Below, one piece after another: positions 21,431 through 28,295 of a DNA stretch of 37,769 nucleotides. The stretch's first letter is position 1; each line of letters begins with the position of its first letter. The notes under the pieces are model-generated. The model made no database searches. It was not told the origin of the DNA and saw nothing but the letters and a program-made list of their open reading frames with translations. The translations under genes were made by a program, and so were the position numbers. The DNA is from Oscillospiraceae bacterium (GTDB taxonomy: Bacteria > Bacillota > Clostridia > Oscillospirales > Oscillospiraceae), in contig CACWLG010000025.1 of the NCBI GenBank assembly GCA_902761635.1, positions 1 through 37,769 on the forward strand. The letters are read 5' to 3'.

Positions 21431-21454
21431 GAGCGGGCGCCGCGGCGTCCGCTC
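21425..21454 (-). terminator. Intrinsic terminator ending the transporter/alpha-glucosidase operon
   Basis: GAGCGGACGC and GCGCCCGCTC (minus strand) form a 10-bp GC-rich stem with one wobble and a 4-base loop (21431-21454), followed by TTTT. It begins 5 bases after the stop of the 103-residue gene. Confidence 0.8.
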
Positions 21455-21459
21455 CGGAT

Positions 21460-21771
21460 TCATATGATCTCGCTCAGAGGAGCGGCGTTGAAGAGCTTGC
21501 CCGTGATGCTGCGCACCGTGAGATTGGCCGCCACAAGGTTTGGCCGGTCGGCTTCCTTCACCTCAATGTGGTAGACCTTGCGCAGCCGCTTTTCCCCGCG
21601 GCCAAGCAGCCTGGGGTCCCAGGGCGCCCAGCCGAAAACCGGGTACTCCGCCGTGGTCCAGACCCGGTAGCTGAGACCCTGTTCCTTAAACGCCGCCTCT
21701 ACCCGCTGAAACTCCGCCTCATCCTTCGAGACGTATACGGTCAGCTCCGCGTCGCGTGTCTTGAAAAGCAT
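21460..21771 (-). CDS. Hypothetical 103-residue protein
   Basis: I do not recognise a family. The 103-residue product has no signal peptide or membrane helix and is mixed charged. It reads as a short strand-helix-strand start (AELTVYVSKDEAEFQRVEAAFKEQGL then SYRVWTT). A Trp/Pro-rich middle (EYPVFGWAPWDPRLLGRG) and a second strand-rich part (RKVYHIEVKEADRPNLVAA) follow. The first half resembles the small ferredoxin-like fold seen in DUF2007-type proteins, but only in outline. It starts 9 bases after the alpha-glucosidase stop with a weak GAGG ribosome binding site and is followed by a terminator, so it is the last gene of that operon. Confidence 0.75.
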   Translation of the reverse strand: MLFKTRDAELTVYVSKDEAEFQRVEAAFKEQGLSYRVWTTAEYPVFGWAPWDPRLLGRGEKRLRKVYHIEVKEADRPNLVAANLTVRSITGKLFNAAPLSEII

Positions 21772-21780
21772 GGCCCTGCC

Positions 21781-23445
21781 TCAGCCGCGGCGATAGACCA
21801 CGGTCTCCCAGGGGCGTAGCTTTCCGGCGGGCGCGGGATCGGGATAGTTTGCGATCAGGATTTCCGCATCCCGGTAAGCTGCCGGGATCTCATACGCCTG
21901 CTCACACTCGGAGAAGTTGCAGATCACAAGCAGGCCCTCATCTCCGAGGGTGCGGGTGTAGATGAACAGATCGGGATGCTTGGGCTCCAGAAGCTCATAG
22001 TGACCGTGGACGATCACGTCCAGCTCTCTGCGCAGGGCGATGAGCTTCTGATAATAATGGAAGACGGAATCGGGGCGCTTGCGCTGCTCGGCGGCGTTGA
22101 TGACCGTGTGGTTCGGGTTCACCGGCAGCCAGGGCGTCCCGGTGGTGAAGCCTGCCTCGGGCCCGTCGTCCCACTGCATGGGGGTGCGGGCATTGTCGCG
22201 GCTGCGGTGGCGCATCATCTCAATGCCCTCCGCCTCCGTCATGAGGCCCTTTTCGTGGAAGGCGCGGTAATTGCCGAGAGACTCAATGTCATTGATCTCG
22301 TCGATGCTCGTCCAGGGATAGTTGGTCATGCCGAGCTCCTCGCCCTGGTAGACATAGGGCGTGCCCTGCATCATGTGCAGGCAGGTGGCCAGCATCTTGG
22401 CCGAGAGCTCCCGGTATTCCGGCTTTTCGCTCCCGTAGCGGGAGACGACGCGGGGCTGGTCGTGGTTATCCCAGTAGAGGCTGTTCCAGGCGATGCCCTC
22501 CAGACCGTTCTGCCAGCGGCTCAGGATCTCCTTGAGGCGCGGCAGATTCTTGTGCTGCTCGGCATAGCGGCCGAGCACCGGGTGGAAGTCCGCGTCCATA
22601 TGCTCAAACTGGAACACCATGGAAAGCTCGCTCCCGTCGAGATTGGCGTAGGATTTCGCCTCCTCCAGCGTGACGCCCGCGGTCTCGCCCACGGTCAGCA
22701 GATCGTACTTCGACAGGACGCGGCGGTTCATCTCCCGCAGGTACTCATGCTCGTGCGGGCCGTTGGCACAAAGCTGGAAGGAGGCATATCCGCCGGGGCC
22801 GACCTCCCCGTCCGGGAAGCCGTCGGGCTTGGAGATGAGGCTGATGACGTCCATGCGGAAGCCGTCAATGCCCTTTTGCAGCCACCAGTCCATCATGTTG
22901 AAGACCTCGTCGCGCACGACGGGGTTGTCCCAGTTGAGATCGGGCTGTTTTTTGGAGAAGAGGTGCAGGTAGTACATGCCCGTCTTCTCATCGTACTGCC
23001 AGGCGCTGCCGCCGAAGCAGGAGCCCCAGTTGTTCGGCGCGCCGCCGTTTTTCCCTTCACGCCAGATGTAGTAGTCGCGGTAGGGATTGTCCTTCGAGGA
23101 GCGGGATTCGACGAACCACCTGTGCTCGTCCGAGCTGTGGTTGACCACCAGGTCCATCACGATCTTCAGGCCCAGACTGTGGGCCTTTTCAAGCATTTTG
23201 TCGAAGTCCGCCATCGTGCCGAACTCCGCCATGATGTCCTGATAGTCGCTGATGTCGTAGCCGTTGTCGTCGTTGGGGGAGCGGTAGACCGGGGAGAGCC
23301 AGATGGTGTCTGTCCCCAGCTCGCGGATATACTCCAGGCGGCTCGTGATGCCGGGCAGATCGCCGATGCCGTCGCCGTTGGAGTCCTGAAAGGAGCGCGG
23401 ATAGATCTGATAGACCACACTGCGCTGCCACCATTTTTCTTCCAT
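21781..23445 (-). CDS. GH13 alpha-glucosidase / oligo-1,6-glucosidase
   Basis: This cytoplasmic enzyme (no signal peptide, 554 residues) releases glucose from the non-reducing end of short alpha-glucosides such as isomaltose, maltose or trehalose-like sugars. GH13 conserved regions are all present: DLVVNHSSDEH, GFRMDVIS with nucleophile Asp199, VGETAG with acid/base Glu254, and YWDNHDQPR with Asp329. A calcium-loop-like DSNGDGIGDL is at residues 21-30. The layout is that of the GH13 oligo-1,6-glucosidase/alpha-glucosidase subfamilies; linkage preference is not certain. AAAGGAG precedes the start. It follows an ABC transporter and precedes the 103-residue gene, suggesting the imported solute is a sugar or is processed with one. 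Confidence 0.93.
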   Translation of the reverse strand: MEEKWWQRSVVYQIYPRSFQDSNGDGIGDLPGITSRLEYIRELGTDTIWLSPVYRSPNDDNGYDISDYQDIMAEFGTMADFDKMLEKAHSLGLKIVMDLVVNHSSDEHRWFVESRSSKDNPYRDYYIWREGKNGGAPNNWGSCFGGSAWQYDEKTGMYYLHLFSKKQPDLNWDNPVVRDEVFNMMDWWLQKGIDGFRMDVISLISKPDGFPDGEVGPGGYASFQLCANGPHEHEYLREMNRRVLSKYDLLTVGETAGVTLEEAKSYANLDGSELSMVFQFEHMDADFHPVLGRYAEQHKNLPRLKEILSRWQNGLEGIAWNSLYWDNHDQPRVVSRYGSEKPEYRELSAKMLATCLHMMQGTPYVYQGEELGMTNYPWTSIDEINDIESLGNYRAFHEKGLMTEAEGIEMMRHRSRDNARTPMQWDDGPEAGFTTGTPWLPVNPNHTVINAAEQRKRPDSVFHYYQKLIALRRELDVIVHGHYELLEPKHPDLFIYTRTLGDEGLLVICNFSECEQAYEIPAAYRDAEILIANYPDPAPAGKLRPWETVVYRRG

Positions 23446-23479
23446 TTTGAATTACTCCTTTATTATTGATAGGCCCATA

Positions 23480-23522
23480 CGATCCCCTGACAGAAAGCTG
23501 TCAGATCCCTGTGAGGGGATCG
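23480..23522 (-). other. Nested inverted repeats between ABC ATPase and alpha-glucosidase genes
   Basis: CGATCCCCT (23480-23488) pairs with AGGGGATCG (23514-23522). Inside lies CTGACAG-AAAG-CTGTCAG (23487-23504), with a 7-bp stem and a tetraloop. The two helices share bases 23487-23488, so they may be alternatives or stack in part. There is no U-tract, so it is not a plain terminator. It begins 2 bases after the ATPase stop on the transcribed strand. It may stabilise or attenuate the operon mRNA. Confidence 0.5.
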
Positions 23523-23524
23523 CA

Positions 23525-24595
23525 TCAGGTCCTGATTCTCAGCTGCTCCTGGGTGGAGCCGTCGTCCGGGAAAACCATGAACTCCAGGATCTCGAGAGAG
23601 ACCGCCTCGCCCTCCCGGAAGGCGCGGCGGAAGGCGCTGTCGGCCACCACGCGCACCGCAGCGGAGCCCACCGTCACGCGGCAGTCGGTCGTGTCTCCGA
23701 GATAGACCATGCGCGAGAGCGTCCCGGGAATGCCGGCGCCGGGCTTGCGGATGCGGATGTTCTCCGGCCGCACGGCGAGGATCACCTTGCCCTGCAGCGT
23801 GTTCTCCGGCCAGGGGAGCGCGGCGTTCCAGGCCGGGATCCGGATCTGCCCGTCCGCCGCCGTGCCGGAAAAGAAGTCCACCTTGCCGAGAAAGTCCGCA
23901 ACAAAGGGGTTCACGGGCCGGTTGTAGATCTCGTCCGGACTTCCGCTCTGCTGGATGACGCCGTTATTGATGAGGAAGATGCGGTCACTCATGGCCATGG
24001 CCTCGGTCTGGTCGTGGGTGACATAGACCACGGCAATGCCGAGGGCGCGGGTGAGGTCGCGGATCTCAAAGCGCATGGACTCCCGGAGCTTCGCGTCGAG
24101 GTTGGAAAGCGGCTCGTCGAGCAGGAGAATCTTCGGCTCGGCCACCAGGGCGCGGGCCAGGGCGATGCGCTGCTGCTGCCCGCCGGAGAGCTGACTCGGC
24201 AGGCGCTCTTTGTACTGGGCGAGGTGGACGGTTTCCAGGATTTTCTCCACCTTCGTCCGGATCTCATCCTTCGGCAGATGATGGATCTGCAGGGGATAGG
24301 CCACATTGTCGTACACGTTCATGTGGGGCCAGACCGCGTAGGACTGGAAGACCATGCCGATGCTGCGCCTTTCCGGCGGCAGGAAGGTCTTTCCGCCGGC
24401 CACAAGCTGATCGTCGAACCAGATCTCACCGGAGCTCGGGAGCTCAAAGCCCGCGATCATGCGCAGGATGGTGGTTTTCCCGCAGCCGGAGGGGCCCAGC
24501 AGCGTGATGAACTCCGCGTCCTGAAATTCGGCGTCGAAGCTGCGGATCACCGGTGTGCCGTCAAAGCTCTTGGTCAGGTTTTTGATATGGATCAT
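23525..24595 (-). CDS. ABC transporter ATPase (FbpC/PotA/AfuC type)
   Basis: This is the ATPase subunit of an importer in the ferric, polyamine and sugar-phosphate family, 356 residues. It has Walker A GPSGCGKTT, the Q-loop in VFQSYAVWPH, the signature LSGGQQQR, Walker B ILLLDEPLSNLDAKLR and the switch His in YVTHDQTEAMAMS. After about residue 240 comes a TOBE regulatory domain (LAVRPENIRIRKPG). It follows the permease by 15 bases. The AVWPH variant after the Q-loop is usual in ferric-type ATPases, but AfuC-like sugar-phosphate systems look the same, so the substrate is left open. Confidence 0.93.
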   Translation of the reverse strand: MIHIKNLTKSFDGTPVIRSFDAEFQDAEFITLLGPSGCGKTTILRMIAGFELPSSGEIWFDDQLVAGGKTFLPPERRSIGMVFQSYAVWPHMNVYDNVAYPLQIHHLPKDEIRTKVEKILETVHLAQYKERLPSQLSGGQQQRIALARALVAEPKILLLDEPLSNLDAKLRESMRFEIRDLTRALGIAVVYVTHDQTEAMAMSDRIFLINNGVIQQSGSPDEIYNRPVNPFVADFLGKVDFFSGTAADGQIRIPAWNAALPWPENTLQGKVILAVRPENIRIRKPGAGIPGTLSRMVYLGDTTDCRVTVGSAAVRVVADSAFRRAFREGEAVSLEILEFMVFPDDGSTQEQLRIRT

Positions 24596-24610
24596 GAACC
24601 GGTCCCTCCC

Positions 24611-27064
24611 TTAAATCGAGAATTGACCCCGGGTCAGGCGGCCCAGGAGGAAATTGAGGAGCACCACGAATATCAGGATGCCGAAGGCCATGGCACAGGC
24701 CATGGGCTGGCTGGTAAAGGTCCAGTACTCATAGAGCTGGAAGCCGATGGTCTTGGTGGTGCTGGAGTACAGAAGCGTCGTCATCGAAAGCTCATAGAAG
24801 CTCGGGATGAAAATGAGGAACCAGCCCGCCGCGATCGAGGGGAAAATGAGACGGCCCGTGATGCGGAACATAGTTTTGAGCCACGAGGCCCCGGAGATCT
24901 GGGAGCTCTCCTCCAGCGAGACATGCACCTGAGACATGGCGGAGACCACCGTGCGCATGCCCATCAGGAGGTACTTGATGAGATAGGCGATGATCATGAT
25001 GTAGGCGGTGTTATAAATATTCACGCCGAAATTGCCCTTCATCGTCATAATCAGGCTCAGCGCAATGACCACAGACGGCGTGGAGCTGCCGAGGGTGATG
25101 AGAAAATCCGGGAGCCTGCGGCCCCGGATGCGGGTGCGCTGCAGCAGATAGCTCATGGTGCAGGCCACGATGATGCCGACGGTGGCGGTGACGGTGGCGT
25201 AGAGCAGGGAGTTTTTGAGGCAGCTTATGGTCTCGCTTCTGCCGAAGATCGTCTTCCAGTTCGAGAGGGTGAAGTTTGTCTTCAAAAACATGCTCTTGCC
25301 CACGTCGATCTTGAAGGAGGTGGCAAAGATCGTGGCAAAGGGGATCAGGATCACCACCACGGCAAAGAGACTCACAAGGATCGTGAGCGGGAGGCGGAAG
25401 CGGCGCAGATCCACCAGCGCGGGCTGCACGGACTTGCCCGAGACCGTGATAAACTGCCGCTTTGCCAGCACAATGTCCGACACGAAGAGGATCAGCAGGG
25501 CAAGCGCCAGCAAAAAGACCGACAGGCCCGTCGCGTCGTTCAGACCCTGCTGGCCGAGAGAGACGTATTCCACGATGCGCGTCGTTACCGTGTGCACTCT
25601 GCCCGGCACGCCGATGATGGAGGGGATGCCGTAGCAGCTCGCGGCGCTCACAAAGACCAGCAGCGCACCGGAGATGAGCGACGGCGTCATGAGCGGCAGC
25701 GTCACGGACAGGAGCGCCCGGAGCGGGGAGGCCCCGGCGGCGCGGCTTGCCTCCTCCAGGGAGGGGTCCATCTTCTCCATGGCGCGGCTGATGGTGATAA
25801 AGGCATAGGGGTAATAGAAGGTGCTGAGAACCCACACGAGCCCCGGCAGGGAATAGACATTCAGCGGCCCCGGCGTGCTTCCCAGGCGGAGCAGCGCGCG
25901 CAGCCACTGGTTGACCGTGCCGACGTTCGGGTTCAGAAGACGCAGCCAGGCCATGGCCCCCACATAGGGCGGCACCATATAGGTCAGCACGAAGAGCGAG
26001 CGGAAAAACTGCCGCCCGTAGAGATTCGTGCGCCCCACCAGCCAGGCCAGCGGAAAGGCGAAGAGCGTGCCGAGGATCATCGTGGCAAAGGCCGCGGTGA
26101 GCGTGTTCCTGAGCGCGTCAAAGTTCAGGGAATAGCTGTAGAGCCGCCGGAAGGTCTCCAAGGAAAAGTGTCCGTCTGGGAAGAAGGCCTTGACGATGGT
26201 GAAGATGAGGGGCATGAGCTGGAACAGCAGCAGAAAATCCACGATCGCGAGGATGATGAGCCACTTGACGTCGAAGCGCCAGACCCGGTCGGCCCCCATC
26301 ATGAACGCGAGGGCCAGCGCGTCGAGCGCAAGCAGGATGCCCGCGAGGATCACGGTGCGGCTGTGGCTTGCGATGAACTGGCGCAGGGGCGTCAGCTCCC
26401 GGCCCGCGATCATTCTGAGGGCGCTCAGCTGCATGCTCTTGTCGCGCACACCCTTTTTGAAGCCGTTGACGTCCTCGGTTTTGATGGCCGAGGCGGGGGC
26501 GAGAGAGCGGTAGTACAGCTGCATCAGCATGCCCTGCCGCTCGGCTCCGTCGAGCTTTTTGAGCACGGCCTCGACGCTCTCGGGCACCGGGACGCTTTCA
26601 TCCGCGGCGGCAAGCAGCAGCGCGGCGCCGAGCTCCGCCCCGCCGCTCTCCACCGCCTTTTTGACCGAAGAACTCAGCTTCGGCCCGCCGACGGTGTAGC
26701 AGATGTACAGGAGCTTGTGCAGGGCCTCCCGGTCCCCGTCCTCCGGCAGAAAGTCGGAAAGCTCCGCCCCTTCGCCGGCACGCTCCCGCCAGAAGGCGGT
26801 GAGCAGATCTTTGGCGAGCGTGTCCAGCGCCGCCTGCTTTTCCTCGGGCAGGGCCTCAATCCCGGGGCGCAGAAGCCCGTTCCAGTCGCTCTCCACCTGC
26901 TCGGACAGATGGTAGATCGCCTGGAAGGCACCCTCGGCGCTGAAGCCGGACTCATTATAGCTTTTCTGGGCCCTGAGGCCCTGGTAAACCAGGGCCAGGC
27001 CCAGCAGAAACAGCAGCGCCAGAGCAAGCTTGACCGCAAGGGCGCTGCGCTGATCTGATTTCAT
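24611..27064 (-). CDS. ABC transporter permease, duplicated (FbpB/AfuB type) with extra N-terminal domain
   Basis: The 817-residue product carries two permease units in one chain, as in ferric and sugar-phosphate importers, so it forms the whole channel. The EAA loops are EEASRAAGASPLRALLSVTL (first half) and EESSQISGASWLKTMFRITG (second half). Unusually, a lone helix at about residues 10-29 is followed by about 205 mostly helical, hydrophilic residues before the next helix (about 237-257), and the normal core starts near 265. Fused permeases of this class are about 500-560 residues, so the N-terminal 240 are additional, and the loop probably faces outward. The ATG overlaps the binding-protein stop (ATGA). 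Confidence 0.9.
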   Translation of the reverse strand: MKSDQRSALAVKLALALLFLLGLALVYQGLRAQKSYNESGFSAEGAFQAIYHLSEQVESDWNGLLRPGIEALPEEKQAALDTLAKDLLTAFWRERAGEGAELSDFLPEDGDREALHKLLYICYTVGGPKLSSSVKKAVESGGAELGAALLLAAADESVPVPESVEAVLKKLDGAERQGMLMQLYYRSLAPASAIKTEDVNGFKKGVRDKSMQLSALRMIAGRELTPLRQFIASHSRTVILAGILLALDALALAFMMGADRVWRFDVKWLIILAIVDFLLLFQLMPLIFTIVKAFFPDGHFSLETFRRLYSYSLNFDALRNTLTAAFATMILGTLFAFPLAWLVGRTNLYGRQFFRSLFVLTYMVPPYVGAMAWLRLLNPNVGTVNQWLRALLRLGSTPGPLNVYSLPGLVWVLSTFYYPYAFITISRAMEKMDPSLEEASRAAGASPLRALLSVTLPLMTPSLISGALLVFVSAASCYGIPSIIGVPGRVHTVTTRIVEYVSLGQQGLNDATGLSVFLLALALLILFVSDIVLAKRQFITVSGKSVQPALVDLRRFRLPLTILVSLFAVVVILIPFATIFATSFKIDVGKSMFLKTNFTLSNWKTIFGRSETISCLKNSLLYATVTATVGIIVACTMSYLLQRTRIRGRRLPDFLITLGSSTPSVVIALSLIMTMKGNFGVNIYNTAYIMIIAYLIKYLLMGMRTVVSAMSQVHVSLEESSQISGASWLKTMFRITGRLIFPSIAAGWFLIFIPSFYELSMTTLLYSSTTKTIGFQLYEYWTFTSQPMACAMAFGILIFVVLLNFLLGRLTRGQFSI

Positions 27065-28140
27065 CGGTTGACGATCTCCGTCCAGTCCTTGTTGAGCGCT
27101 TCACGGTTATGGTAGGCTCTCTCCCAGTCCACACCCAGGTCCTTCCGGATGAGCTCCTCGGTGTCAACCGAACCCCAGGGCTGCTCCTTCATATCGGCAA
27201 AGACGGAGTGCATGAAGCCCTGCATGATGAGCTTCTGCGCATCCTCGCTGAGAAACCACTCTTCCAGCGCCTCGCAGGCCTCGGTGTTCACATTGGCGGA
27301 GCGGTCCTCGGCCACGGTCATGACGGTGGAGGGGATCAGCACCACGCCGTCCTCGGGGTAGATGCAGGCGAGGTTCTTGAGCGGGGTGCCGGCGTCCTCA
27401 GCGTCCTTGAGGGCCTTGAGGATGGATTCCTCCAGGATCATGATGGCGGCGCACTCGCCGGTCTGGAGCTTGGTGATGGCGGTGGAGCCGGACTCGATCA
27501 TCACGTCGTTTGCGGCAAGACCCTTGAGGTAGTCCTTGCCGTAGTGGTTATCCTGGGTCAGGGAGGCGACGGCGGCGAAGGTCGTGCCGGAGGTCATGGG
27601 GTTGCCCATGGAGATATAGCCCTTGAGAGCGGGATCCTCGGCAAAGGCCTTGAAGCTCCGGGGGATCGTGACGCCCTTCGCGGCCCAGGCGTCCTCCATT
27701 TCGGGGTTGTAGGCCAGGACCATGTTGCACACGCGCACGGGGTACCAGCAGCCGTCCGGATCATAGGGGAAGCGCAGGAGCTTGTCGGCGCCGTCTACCT
27801 CCACGCTCTCGAGATATCCGGCCTCCTTGAGTTCAAGCGAGAAGGCAGGCTCCGCCACGAGCAGCATGTTGCAGTCCAGCACGCCCGTTTCCATCTCGCC
27901 GTAGAGCTTCGTGATCAGAGATGAGGTGCCGCCGTAGAAGAAAAAGCTGTCGCCGTAGGCGGGCTTGAGGTTCGGAAATTCTTTCTTGATGGCCTCGTCC
28001 AGCATGTCCAGCACAAACTGGTACATGGAGGAGTAGATGCCGATGGTGCCCTCCACATCCTCGTTCACGGCAAAGGCGCCGCTGCCGAAACAGCCGACGA
28101 ACAGCACCAGGGTCAGCAAGAGCGCAATGGCTTTTTTCAT
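27061..28140 (-). CDS. ABC transporter substrate-binding protein (ferric/polyamine/sugar-phosphate type)
   Basis: This exported receptor of 359 residues belongs to the broad family of FbpA, PotD and AfuA-like binding proteins. The signal peptide (MKKAIALLLTLVLFVGC) could end at a lipobox FVGC with Cys17 or at a later GAFA site, so a lipoprotein is possible. The mature start TIGIYSSMYQFVLDMLDEAIKKEFP is typical of the family, as are the GNPMTSGTTFAAVASL ligand-loop segment and LSEDAQKLIMQGF. It heads an operon with its own promoter and operator-like site. Iron, sugar phosphate or another anionic solute are all possible; the downstream alpha-glucosidase hints at a sugar. Confidence 0.9.
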   Translation of the reverse strand: MKKAIALLLTLVLFVGCFGSGAFAVNEDVEGTIGIYSSMYQFVLDMLDEAIKKEFPNLKPAYGDSFFFYGGTSSLITKLYGEMETGVLDCNMLLVAEPAFSLELKEAGYLESVEVDGADKLLRFPYDPDGCWYPVRVCNMVLAYNPEMEDAWAAKGVTIPRSFKAFAEDPALKGYISMGNPMTSGTTFAAVASLTQDNHYGKDYLKGLAANDVMIESGSTAITKLQTGECAAIMILEESILKALKDAEDAGTPLKNLACIYPEDGVVLIPSTVMTVAEDRSANVNTEACEALEEWFLSEDAQKLIMQGFMHSVFADMKEQPWGSVDTEELIRKDLGVDWERAYHNREALNKDWTEIVNR

Positions 28141-28180
28141 GGTGAATATACCTCCTGTTTATGAAAGATTATACATCCGC

Positions 28181-28209
28181 ATTATAACAGATGCCTTGGC
28201 ATTGTACAA
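28181..28209 (-). promoter_or_regulatory. Promoter of the transporter/alpha-glucosidase operon
   Basis: On the minus strand TTGTAC (28209-28204) and TATAAT (28186-28181) are exactly 17 bp apart. Transcription would start near 28174, giving a leader of about 34 bases that contains the AGGAGG site before the ATG at 28140. Confidence 0.88.
28191..28202. promoter_or_regulatory. Operator-like palindrome in the promoter spacer
   Basis: ATGCCTTGGCAT is a palindrome of two 5-base arms around a 2-base centre, lying wholly between the -35 and -10 boxes. A repressor bound here would block the promoter. It does not match a Fur box. The regulator is not in the window. Confidence 0.5.
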
Positions 28210-28210
28210 T

Positions 28211-28288
28211 AAAAAAAACAGCGGACAGACACAGCTGTTTCATGAAACGACCGCGGCGGGCAGAGCCATGTTTTAAGCTCTGCCCGCC
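28211..28288 (-). terminator. Tandem hairpins terminating the tex-galT-membrane protein operon
   Basis: The first hairpin (28255-28288) has a perfect 12-bp stem GGCGGGCAGAGC/GCTCTGCCCGCC and starts 7 bases after the stop, but lacks a good U-tract. The second (28217-28239) has the stem AACAGC/GCTGTT and is followed by a run of T on the minus strand. A small GTTTCATGAAAC palindrome lies between them. Together they should stop transcription before the next promoter. Confidence 0.8.
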
Positions 28289-28295
28289 GTGCGGC

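Noticed and set aside
23447-27058. Plus-strand open frame of 1203 codons opposite the ABC ATPase and permease
   Set aside because: It is a shadow of two clearly real genes; its charged, repetitive sequence comes from reverse reading of GC-rich codons.
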